From NCBI RefSeq assembly GCF_013177315.1, contig NZ_CP053661.1:5022001-5086000 (forward strand): a DNA stretch of 64,000 bases. Direction: 5' to 3'. The notes below the pieces were generated by a model. It saw only the letters and a program-made list of their open reading frames with translations. It had not been told where the DNA came from and did no database searches. Each line of letters starts with the position of its first letter. Position 1 is the first letter of the stretch. The translations under genes and the position numbers were made by a program. Shown in pieces: positions 8,493 through 15,624 of the stretch. This DNA comes from Thermoleptolyngbya sichuanensis A183. Lineage in GTDB: Bacteria; Cyanobacteriota; Cyanobacteriia; Elainellales; Elainellaceae.

Positions 8493-8634
8493 GCAATGTG
8501 CAACTTTGCCGATTCCCCCCACCCTGCATCCCTCTCCCAGAGCAGGAGAGAGACTTCAAGCCTCGCTTGCTCCCCTGCTCCCGACTGGGGAGGAGAGTTT
8601 GGAGCAGGAGGGCTGATTGAAAGTTGCACATCGC
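8493..8634. repeat. REP-like palindromic element, copy a
   Basis: Terminal inverted repeats of 15 bases with one mismatch (12 perfect: ATGTGCAACTTT at 8496-8507 and its complement at 8620-8631) enclose the motif CCCTCTCCCAGAGCAGGAGAG and a second, GC-rich palindrome. Relatives lie at 9299-9357 (partial), 15445-15569 and 61632-61771. It fills most of the gap upstream of the CNT gene. Confidence 0.75.
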
Positions 8635-8886
8635 GCTAGACTGCGCTAAACCACCCGCTCAATCACCCGCTCGGTCACAAACTGAAGAATCGATAGGACG
8701 ACCTGCTCGCGCAGTGGGTCGCACGGTGGGTCGCGCAATTCCAAATGGGGCAACTTGCTGACGGCCTCGCTTTGGATTTTACATAAGACGGGGGGAAAGG
8801 GATAAAAATTTCTGTGTGGGTTCACTGAAAATCCAGCCGCTTGACGAGTCGGATAGGATAGGGATATTCCTTTCCCACACCTGCTC

Positions 8887-9225
8887 ATGGACGCTTTTGC
8901 TCTCGTGCCGCCCGACTGGACAGAGGCGGCAGTTCACGCCGTTGAGTTTTGTTGTCCAAGCTGCCGCTTGTCCTGCTCCGAAGCGCAGCAAGTGTGGATT
9001 AATCGGCGATCGCCCGTCTTTACCCATGACCATCGCCGCAAGTGGCAGGAATTTTATCACTGCGCCTGCGGGACGGCCTGGTGGGCCTGGAGCAGCGATC
9101 GCCCACCCACCGACCTCACGCCGCTAGAATCGCAGGGCGATCGCCCCGACACCACGCCGACCCTGTTTCCCGACTACCTGCTGGGCGGATTTGACGACCT
9201 GCCCGACGTTTATCAAGGTGAGTAG
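8887..9225 (+). CDS. Conserved cyanobacterial protein with Cys-rich zinc-ribbon-like core
   Basis: A 112-residue protein. It has a CCPSC pair near residues 23-27 and a CACG pair near residues 59-62, spaced as in a zinc ribbon, with Trp-rich flanks (WQEFYHC, WWAW). The C-terminal third is acidic and ends in FPDYLLGGFDDLPDVYQGE. I have a general recollection of proteins like this in cyanobacteria but know no function. A metal-binding, nucleic-acid- or protein-interacting role would be typical of the fold. The stop codon lies within a short tandem repeat (9213-9268), so the exact C-terminus may vary between strains. Confidence 0.7.
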   Translation: MDAFALVPPDWTEAAVHAVEFCCPSCRLSCSEAQQVWINRRSPVFTHDHRRKWQEFYHCACGTAWWAWSSDRPPTDLTPLESQGDRPDTTPTLFPDYLLGGFDDLPDVYQGE

Positions 9226-9268
9226 TTGCAAGGTGAATAGTTGCAAGGTGAGTAAAGGTGAGTAGTTG
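9213..9268. repeat. 15-bp tandem repeat at a gene end
   Basis: Four imperfect copies of AAGGTGAGTAGTTGC. The first copy supplies the stop codon of the upstream gene. Confidence 0.7.
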
Positions 9269-9298
9269 AAGAAGCAGGGGAGTCAGATCCGTCACGCG

Positions 9299-9357
9299 AG
9301 AAGCCGGATCGAAATCCCTCTTCCGCTCTGAGAGCGGGATTTAGAATGAGGGTGAAA
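9299..9357. repeat. REP-like element, partial copy
   Basis: Contains AGCCGGAT, CCCTCTTCCGCTCTGAGAG and ATGAGGGT, matching the right half of the element at 61632-61771. It lies just downstream of the PiT gene (minus strand). Confidence 0.65.
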
Positions 9358-9365
9358 AAGCTGCA

Positions 9366-10625
9366 TCAATGCGTTAGGCTGATTAATCCCCAAAAAATTG
9401 CAGCGGCCAGTCCGCCACAAAGCGGAATCGTGCCCACCCACGCCAGACCGATCTGACGCACCATGCTCCAGTGAATCTGGCTGTTGCGCTGGGACAGACC
9501 AATCCCCACGACTGCGCCGACCAGCGCGTGGGACGTAGACACGGGCAGTCCCACCCGCGAGGCGATCAGCACGGTCGCGGCGGTGGCCAGTTCTGCACAG
9601 AGGCCGCTGCTGGGTCGCAGCGCGACAATGCCTTCGCCGATGGTGGCGATGACGCGCCCCCCCCACACCGCCAGCCCACCCACCATGCCCAGCGCCCCCA
9701 GCCCCAAAATCCACAGCGGTAGGATTGCCTCATCCCCGGCAGGCTGCGTCAGGTGGACAATTGTCGCCAAGGGCGCGATCGCATTGCCGACATCGTTTGA
9801 GCCGTGGGCAAAGGCGACAAAGCACGCGCTGATCAACTGGAATCGCGCCATGATCTGCTCGACAGGATTGACCAGCTTGACGGCAATCCCCTCCCCATTT
9901 TCTTCGGTAGGATTTGGCGCATCAGACAACGCCACAGGACGAGCGGCGATCGCGCTAAGGCCCAGAGTGGCGATCGCCCCGGTGGCCAGCGCCAGCGTGT
10001 GGGGCGGTAGGTTAATTTGGGCTGAAATGGCAGGTTGCAGCCCAGGCAGCACAATCAGCCCAAACCCGCTGACCAGCACCAAACTCAGCCAGGGTAGCCA
10101 TTCATAGGTCTGCTGGAGCGGCTGCGGAGCCTGCAAGATGCCGCGCCGCAGAACGGTATAAACCCCAGCGGCGATCGCCCCGCTAATTAGCGGCGTGACC
10201 AGCCAAGTGAGGGAAATTTGACCCAGCAGGGACCCGTTCACGGAATGCAGACCGGATGCCGCCCAGCCAAACCCGGCGATCGCCCCCACAACGGCATGAG
10301 ACGACGCGACGGGCAGCCCCAGCCGCGTGGCCAGATTAAGCCACAGCCCGCAAGTCAGCAGCACAGACACCATGCCCAGCACCAAAACCTGGGGCGTATC
10401 GGTGAACTGATCTGGACTGACCACGTCGCTGGCCAACGTGTCCACCACTCGCCGCCCAAACAGCACTGCTCCTGCAAACTCCAGCACTCCGGCGATCGCC
10501 AATGCCTGCCGCAGCGACACCGCTCCCGATCCAACCGACGTGCCCATTGAATTCGCCACATCGTTCGCGCCCAGGTTCCAGGCAACGTACAGGGCTAATC
10601 CACTGGCAATCACAATCCAAATCAC
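9366..10625 (-). CDS. PiT-family inorganic phosphate transporter
   Basis: A 419-residue integral membrane protein with the two internally repeated signatures of the PHO4/PiT family: GANDVANSMGTSVGSGA (19-35) in the first half and AHGSNDVGNA in the second. Each is followed by a (P)VS/ASSHA(L/V)VGA segment. These transporters move phosphate (often as metal-phosphate) with H+ or Na+ at the plasma membrane with low affinity. The start is a GTG at 10625; the segment upstream is repeat-rich and not protein-like. No pst or pho genes are nearby, so regulation by phosphate cannot be inferred. Length and motif spacing are normal. Confidence 0.92.
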   Translation of the reverse strand: MIWIVIASGLALYVAWNLGANDVANSMGTSVGSGAVSLRQALAIAGVLEFAGAVLFGRRVVDTLASDVVSPDQFTDTPQVLVLGMVSVLLTCGLWLNLATRLGLPVASSHAVVGAIAGFGWAASGLHSVNGSLLGQISLTWLVTPLISGAIAAGVYTVLRRGILQAPQPLQQTYEWLPWLSLVLVSGFGLIVLPGLQPAISAQINLPPHTLALATGAIATLGLSAIAARPVALSDAPNPTEENGEGIAVKLVNPVEQIMARFQLISACFVAFAHGSNDVGNAIAPLATIVHLTQPAGDEAILPLWILGLGALGMVGGLAVWGGRVIATIGEGIVALRPSSGLCAELATAATVLIASRVGLPVSTSHALVGAVVGIGLSQRNSQIHWSMVRQIGLAWVGTIPLCGGLAAAIFWGLISLTH

Positions 10626-10646
10626 GCTGCTTGCGCTCCACGCTAC

Positions 10647-10686
10647 GGCTTAATGGCTTAATGGCTTAACGGCTTAATGGCTTAAC
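10647..10686. repeat. 8-bp tandem repeat
   Basis: Five perfect or near-perfect copies of GGCTTAAT/GGCTTAAC lie just upstream of the PiT start codon on the other strand. Confidence 0.85.
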
Positions 10687-10803
10687 AATGACAAGACGGC
10701 TGTCTATAGGCGGTCAATCACTCCTCACAGACTTTCCAGCATCAATTCTTCTGAGTCTCGCTAAGAATGAGATGACTGGAAGCCCCGCAGATGCCCGACC
10801 CCC

Positions 10804-10840
10804 GTCCAAAATCGCCCATCCAAAATCAAGAATCCCAAAT
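10804..10840. repeat. CCAAAAT short repeat tract
   Basis: Same family as the tract at 101-137. It abuts the MITE-like element that follows. Confidence 0.6.
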
Positions 10841-10844
10841 CCAC

Positions 10845-10933
10845 AGGACTTACGCACTTTCGATAAGTTTTCTGGACTTTGGACGATTTCTCGCGGGCTA
10901 CGCCTGCAAGAAATCGTCCAACTGCGTAAGTCC
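10845..10933. mobile_element. 88-bp MITE-like element, copy 1
   Basis: Terminal inverted repeats GGACTTACGCA at both ends and an inner palindrome (GACGATTTCTCGCGGGC paired with GCAAGAAATCGTC). No coding capacity. Further copies lie at 32544-32631 (opposite orientation) and 50334-50420. It is probably a non-autonomous, transposase-mobilised repeat, but the parent element is not in this window. Confidence 0.7.
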
Positions 10934-11061
10934 CAATCAAGAATCGGTGCAATGCCTGACCTCGAAATATTCCGACAACATTATTGAGAATTGCAAATAA
11001 CCCCCCTTAAGCTCTCACAATTTCAGGATTCAGCGTTAACGTAAGGGGCAGTTTCTCCCCC

Positions 11062-11673
11062 GTGTCTCTGGGTTTCGGCGTGACTCGAAAAACCAAGTCA
11101 ACCCGTAAGTCGTCTTCGAGCAGCGCAACCTCTCCGGCTGCGGTGCCTCGGCGATCGCTCAAGCGGGCGAGTCAGGCGTTGACTGCGCTCCCCGACACCC
11201 CCCCCGAACCGGCAAAGGAGTGGTCAATTCGAGAGGCGATCGCCTTGCTGCAAGACGTGATCCTCGCCGCCCTCGACAAAGGCTATAGCCAGGAAGATGT
11301 GGCTGCGCTGCTCAACCAGGCAGGAATTCCCGTCTCCCCGTCGTCTTTGCGCTATTACCTGACCCGGCTCAAGCAGTCGGCTGCATCTCGGACTGCGCCC
11401 GTGCGCTCCAGGCCCGCTGGACAGAAACCCAAACAGCAGGCCCGTGCGATCGCCCCCGCCGCACCTGCGATCTCACCCCCAGACCCCACACCCCCCGCAG
11501 AAGCCCCTGCAAACCGCCCCCCTGCAAATCACTCCGCCTCAAACCGTTCTGTCGAAAATGTCATCGCCTACCTGCTCGATAAACCCGAAACACCCCCGCT
11601 AAGAGCAACCGATATCGCTCCAACTCAGAAGTCGTCAACCTCCGAGCAAAAACGCAAAAAGCGAAAGAGATAA
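11062..11673 (+). CDS. HTH-like protein with basic low-complexity tail, paralogue 1
   Basis: A 203-residue protein starting with GTG; a second in-frame GTG at 11080 is a possible alternative. It has three parts: a Ser/Lys/Arg-rich head (1-45), a helical core (53-105) and a Pro/Ala-rich tail ending in a KKRKR cluster. The core shows SIREAIALLQD, ALDKGYSQEDVAALL and SPSSLRYYL; this pattern resembles the GYSxEEIAxLL...S.sTLkrYL helix-turn-helix region of plasmid and mobilisation regulators. A paralogue with the same core lies 373 bases downstream on the same strand. A DNA-binding role, perhaps nucleoid-associated because of the histone-H1-like basic composition, is inference. Confidence 0.7.
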   Translation: MSLGFGVTRKTKSTRKSSSSSATSPAAVPRRSLKRASQALTALPDTPPEPAKEWSIREAIALLQDVILAALDKGYSQEDVAALLNQAGIPVSPSSLRYYLTRLKQSAASRTAPVRSRPAGQKPKQQARAIAPAAPAISPPDPTPPAEAPANRPPANHSASNRSVENVIAYLLDKPETPPLRATDIAPTQKSSTSEQKRKKRKR

Positions 11674-12046
11674 CCTTGTTACCGTTTTGCTGAACGCGGG
11701 CGCGAACGGGTCACAGCGTCCCTCAAATATCCCGTTCCCTGCCAAAGGAATAGCCTTGCCTCAGCAGCGAGACTGTGAAGAAGAGGCGGAGTTGACACGG
11801 CAAAAAGCAAATCAATCAAGATTGGATCAGGAAAATTGATAGAAATTGTTCGCTTTTGGATACACTAAGTTATCCACTTTGCAACCCCCACTGCAACCTG
11901 CTCAATTGGGAATCGCCGACTCCAAGAACAGCGTACGAATAGCGTACGAATAGAACCGCTGAATAGAGCGGCGAATCGATTCTGATCACCTCTGACCCTC
12001 AGCCTGACCGCAGAAACACTCGCTCATTGACCCAACCTTTACCACT
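11674..12046. other. Gap between the two HTH-like paralogues
   Basis: No gene seen. The stretch 11800-11880 is AT-rich and is the most likely place for the promoter of the second paralogue, but no -35/-10 pair with normal spacing is clear. A short direct repeat (GCGTACGAATA, twice) lies at 11931-11952. Confidence 0.4.
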
Positions 12047-12571
12047 ATGACTACCACCAAAAAACGCCTTCCCGGCACTGTCCTGGTTCAGCAAGAATCC
12101 ATCGAACAGGCCACCAGCCTGCTGGAACAACTCCCCGAAAAGCCCAAAGAAGTTTGGTCTCTGCGGGAAGCCATCGAGCTGCTGCAAGACTCCATTTCAA
12201 CCGCGCTCGACCGTGGCTATAGCCATGAGGAAATTGCTGCGCTGCTAGCCGATAAGAACATCAAAATCAGCGTCTCTTCCCTCAAACGCTATCTGGCTTC
12301 CACCAAAAAGGACAAATCGGGCACTGCAGGCAAAACTCGCCGCCGCCGCAGCACCGCCGTTCAGAAAAAAGCCGTGACCGAGGCCGCTGCCGCGCTGCCA
12401 GAGGTCGAACCTGCCGCGTCCGAAGAACCCGCTGCCACCCCCAAAAAGCGCGGCCCCCGCACCAGCAGCACGCGCAGCACCACCGCCGCCAAAACCAAGT
12501 CTCCCCGCACTTCGACCAAGACGAAGACCACTTCTACAACCTCGACTCGCGGCCGTAAAAAACAGGCCTAG
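12047..12571 (+). CDS. HTH-like protein with basic low-complexity tail, paralogue 2
   Basis: A 174-residue protein. The core (36-84) closely matches the upstream paralogue: SLREAIELLQD, ALDRGYSHEEIAALL and SVSSLKRYL. The tail from residue 85 to the end is almost entirely Lys, Arg, Thr, Ser, Ala and Pro (TKTKTTSTTSTRGRKK near the end), as in histone-H1-like bacterial proteins. The N-terminus is short and lacks the Ser-rich head of paralogue 1. Core conservation with diverged tails suggests gene duplication followed by tail drift. I infer DNA binding; the target is unknown. The next gene is not obviously linked (302 bases downstream). Confidence 0.72.
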   Translation: MTTTKKRLPGTVLVQQESIEQATSLLEQLPEKPKEVWSLREAIELLQDSISTALDRGYSHEEIAALLADKNIKISVSSLKRYLASTKKDKSGTAGKTRRRRSTAVQKKAVTEAAAALPEVEPAASEEPAATPKKRGPRTSSTRSTTAAKTKSPRTSTKTKTTSTTSTRGRKKQA

Positions 12572-12873
12572 AGCAGCCGGGAAACATCCGCAACGATGCA
12601 ATACGCTTCTGTGGGTCAGTGTCTCTGCGGGATCAACGTTTCGCAGGTATTTTCTATTAGGTTACGGCTAGGTTACAGCAATTTTGTACATTTGCTACCG
12701 TTCACGCTACCTCTCAAGAGGAACGTTGCAAAATCTTACCTATCTCTGCAGAAGCCTTGCGCTGAGTCCCCCAGACGCTAATAATTGGGGCTATTCGTGA
12801 ACTCGATCGCCTAGCTTCGGTCACTGGCGCAAAGCGTTGGTGGGGGCTGGTGATTGCGCTTTTAGGAGGCTCC
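12572..12873. other. Intergenic region before the kinase gene
   Basis: No gene. A direct repeat of TAGGTTAC occurs in an AT-rich stretch (12658-12690) that could be a promoter area. The region ends with a strong ribosome binding site, AGGAGG at 12864-12869. Confidence 0.4.
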
Positions 12874-13821
12874 ATGTCCCACCGACCTATCATCCTTGGC
12901 ATTGTTGGCGATAGTGCCGCCGGAAAGACGACGTTGACTCGCGGCATCGCGCAGGTGCTCGGCGAAAACGATGTGACCGTCATCTGCACCGACGACTATC
13001 ACCGCTACGACCGCAAACAGCGGGCTGAGCTGGGAATTTCTGCCCTACATCCCGACTGCAATTATCTCGACATTATTCAGCAGCACCTCTCGCTGCTGCG
13101 GACGGGACAGCCCATTTTAAAGCCGATTTATAACCACAGCAGCGGCACCTTCGACCCGCCAGAGTATATCAAACCTAAGCGATTTGTAATTGTGGAAGGG
13201 CTGCTGGGCTATGCCACGCGAGGAATGCGCGACAGCTACGATGTTAAAGTTTATTTGGCTCCGCCGGAAGACCTGCGCCACACCTGGAAGATAAACCGCG
13301 ATACCCGCAAGCGTGGCTATACCCGTGAGCAGGTCATCAAGCAAATCCAGCAGCGCGAGTCGGACTCAGAAGCCTTTATTCGGCCGCAGCGGCAGTGGGC
13401 GGATGTCGTAGTGAGCTTCTATCCGCCCAGCGATAACTTAACGCAGGATGAACTGCTGCTGGCGGTGCGGCTGGTGCTGCGTCCCACGATTCCCCATCCA
13501 GATTTCAGCAGCATTATTGGCGACGGAGAACATGCAGGCGGTGCGGTGCGGCTGGGGCTAGACCGCGACATGGGCAAGCCTGTGGACGTAATGGAGATCG
13601 ATGCCCACGCTACAGCAGAGCAGGTGCGAGATCTGGAGCGCAGCCTGTGCCAGGAGGTGCCCTACTTGGGTCAGTTTTGCAGTCTGGAGGGCAATCCTGG
13701 AATTGGCAAGCTGATTGGCACCACTGGAGAGACGCTGCAAAGCTATCCACTCGCCATTACTCAACTGCTGATTACTTATCACATGCTGAAGGCTGCGAAC
13801 GTTTCTGCAAACGTTGCCTGA
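12874..13821 (+). CDS. Phosphoribulokinase-family kinase lacking the P-loop cysteine
   Basis: A 315-residue P-loop kinase. The ATG at 12874 is chosen because AGGAGG sits four bases upstream; an upstream GTG at 12850 is less likely. The P-loop reads GDSAAGKTT (12-20), followed by TVICTDDYHRYDRKQR (35-50) and the phosphoribulokinase-like segments KPIYNHSSGTFDPPE and VIVEGL. It resembles Calvin-cycle PRK throughout, but Ala16 stands where cyanobacterial PRK has the regulatory Cys19; the second cysteine (Cys41 equivalent, here Cys38) is kept. Thioredoxin-type disulfide switching of the PRK kind is therefore impossible. The C-terminal third is unlike classical PRK. It is probably a second, non-photosynthetic PRK/uridine-kinase-like enzyme; the substrate is unproven. 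Confidence 0.8.
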   Translation: MSHRPIILGIVGDSAAGKTTLTRGIAQVLGENDVTVICTDDYHRYDRKQRAELGISALHPDCNYLDIIQQHLSLLRTGQPILKPIYNHSSGTFDPPEYIKPKRFVIVEGLLGYATRGMRDSYDVKVYLAPPEDLRHTWKINRDTRKRGYTREQVIKQIQQRESDSEAFIRPQRQWADVVVSFYPPSDNLTQDELLLAVRLVLRPTIPHPDFSSIIGDGEHAGGAVRLGLDRDMGKPVDVMEIDAHATAEQVRDLERSLCQEVPYLGQFCSLEGNPGIGKLIGTTGETLQSYPLAITQLLITYHMLKAANVSANVA

Positions 13822-13979
13822 CGGTGAGATTCTAAATGGCATTCTAAAAATCAGGAAATTTTGGTTCGTGAGATCCATTCTGATTTGACCTCCGTATTTG
13901 TGTCTAGAGCGCCAACCCCCTTCCCCGGATAGGCGTTTTTATAAGCCTTGCTCTAGGCACATTAGGAGTCAATTAAACT

Positions 13980-15272
13980 ATGGAACCCCCCTCCGAGATC
14001 GCAGTTTGTACTTTCTTACAGCGGCTTATCCCCCGCCGATCTGGGCTAAGGCGGGCGATCGCCCTCAGCACTCTCGCAGGCTGCCTTTCGATCACCGCAC
14101 TGGGTCTGACGAGTGGCTTGCAGCCTGCACCGCTACAGGCCTCTGACCACGATGACGGCGATATCGACGTTCGCAGCCGCGCCCTCAGCCTGACCGATCT
14201 CTACGTCTTTCGGGAAATTGACCAAAACACGGCGGCCCGTGCGGGCGACCTGATCTTGGTGCTAAACACGAACCCGCGATCGCTCGCTCGCCAGCAATAC
14301 TACTTCAGCAGCAACGCTCAGTACGACATCAAGATTGCGCGAGTTGCCAATGTCAACAATGCCCCCGTACCTCAGCCCGATCTGACGCTGCGGTTCACCT
14401 TCTCGCCTCCCAATAAAGGCAATCGCCAGGTCGTCACCCTGACCACCATCGACAGCAGCGGGCAGACCAGCAGCACCAATACCACCACCAGCGGCGGCCG
14501 CATTCTCACCACGTCCATCACCGATGCGGCCCCTCGGCTCAATACCGTGCGGGTGCGGGGCGCTAATCTCACGGTTTTTGCGGGGTTGCGCGAAGATCCC
14601 TTCTTTTTTGACGTGGAGGCCTACTTCCGCGTGCGGGCGGCGGTCGCAGGCTTTGGCCCAGCAGCGAGCTTCCGTTCGCCCGACACCGCCCTCGACTTTA
14701 CCAAAGGGTACAACGTCAACACTATCGTCGTGCGGGTGCCGCAGCAGCTCCTAGCAGGCGGCAGAGCGGTCAACACCTTCGACCTCTGGGGCACGATCAA
14801 CATCCGCGACCCCCGCACAGGTCAATTTACCCAGGTGGAGCAGATTGCCCGGCCCGGCATCAACGAACTGCTGACCACTGGCTCCCAAACCATCTACGAA
14901 ACCTATAACCGGACGCAGCCTGCCCGGTTTAACTCATCCGACAGCACCGTAATTCGAAACAACATCACAGCCGTTCTGAAACTGGTGGGCAACAACGACA
15001 CGCGGGCAAACGCGCTGGTGCGGGCGCTGCTGCCAGACGTAATGCGGATTGACACCACGGTCCCCAGCGGCTATGGCAACAAGTTCAATGCGCTGGGTTC
15101 CCCGGCAGCAGGCCGGCGGCTGCTGGATGACGTGGTAGATGCGTCGCTAAACATCGTAACCAACGGGGCTATTACCACCGACAATGTTTCCTACAACGGC
15201 ACACCCGGCAATCCGGCGCAGGGGCATCAGCCGCTGGCGACCACTTTCCCCTATTTAGCACCACCCAATTAG
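13980..15272 (+). CDS. Exported DUF4331 protein
   Basis: A 430-residue protein. A twin-arginine-free, Sec-type hydrophobic stretch (about 27-48) precedes a likely cleavage site before SDHDDGD near residue 55. The mature part matches DUF4331: SDHDD at the start, LTDLYVF, and the hallmark FAGLREDPFFFD, followed by a long beta-rich region. The family is of unknown function and is exported or surface-exposed. Here it heads a same-strand set with a TPR protein and a Ni/Co exporter, an arrangement I believe recurs in other bacteria. The acidic Asp/His-rich mature N-terminus could bind metal; this is inference. AGGAG lies 12 bases upstream of the ATG. Confidence 0.85.
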   Translation: MEPPSEIAVCTFLQRLIPRRSGLRRAIALSTLAGCLSITALGLTSGLQPAPLQASDHDDGDIDVRSRALSLTDLYVFREIDQNTAARAGDLILVLNTNPRSLARQQYYFSSNAQYDIKIARVANVNNAPVPQPDLTLRFTFSPPNKGNRQVVTLTTIDSSGQTSSTNTTTSGGRILTTSITDAAPRLNTVRVRGANLTVFAGLREDPFFFDVEAYFRVRAAVAGFGPAASFRSPDTALDFTKGYNVNTIVVRVPQQLLAGGRAVNTFDLWGTINIRDPRTGQFTQVEQIARPGINELLTTGSQTIYETYNRTQPARFNSSDSTVIRNNITAVLKLVGNNDTRANALVRALLPDVMRIDTTVPSGYGNKFNALGSPAAGRRLLDDVVDASLNIVTNGAITTDNVSYNGTPGNPAQGHQPLATTFPYLAPPN

Positions 15273-15275
15273 GGT

Positions 15276-15302
15276 AGGACTGACGCAGTTGCGATCAGTC
15301 CT
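15276..15302. repeat. Perfect hairpin directly after the DUF4331 stop
   Basis: AGGACTGA (15276-15283) pairs with TCAGTCCT (15295-15302) around an 11-base loop, CGCAGTTGCGA. Arm plus loop resemble the end of the 88-bp MITE-like element (AGGACTTACGCAGTTG), so it may be a remnant. No T-run follows, so it is not a classical terminator, but it could stabilise or attenuate the transcript. Confidence 0.6.
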
Positions 15303-15444
15303 GTAGAGGTTAGGGGTGAGGGTGAGAGTTTCTCTCTCAGCGCCAGATCAGGGAGTTAAGGTGTTTCTCCTGATAGGCTTCGATTCCTGTTCTCACCGGG
15401 CAAGATTCCCCAACCCCTGAACCAGGGCACTAATATACTTCACG

Positions 15445-15569
15445 CAGCAATTTCAGCCCTCACCTTAAATCCCTCTCCCAGAGCGGGCGAGGGACTTCAA
15501 CCCCATATCTAGCTCCCCTTCTCCCCGCTTGGGAGAAGGGGTTGGGGGATGAGGGCAGTAAGTTTGCTG
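15445..15569. repeat. REP-like palindromic element, copy b
   Basis: Bounded by CAGCAA...GCCCTCA and the inverted TGAGGGC...TTTGCTG. The interior has CCCTCTCCCAGAGCGGGCGAG and CTCCCCTTCTCCCCGCTTGG, which form two strong stems. It lies between the DUF4331 and TPR genes, in the transcript if they are one operon. Confidence 0.75.
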
Positions 15570-15624
15570 TCTCAAGTCTGTTAGTGCCTAAACCAGGGCA
15601 GCTTTTCAAGCTAAAGGAATTGTC

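Noticed and set aside
8646-8888. An 80-codon minus-strand open frame upstream of the Cys-rich gene
   Set aside because: The C-terminal 38 residues look protein-like (DPLREQVVLSILQFVTERVI), but the start would overlap the divergent gene at 8887 and no ribosome binding site or family match is visible. Possible, not supported.
10720-10729. ACTCCTCACA, close to the Yfr1 small-RNA motif
   Set aside because: The last bases of the motif (CAC) are not matched, and no flanking stem-loop or terminator is present.
12690-12702. GTA-N7-TAC near an NtcA-like site
   Set aside because: NtcA sites need eight bases between GTA and TAC; no suitable -10 box follows.
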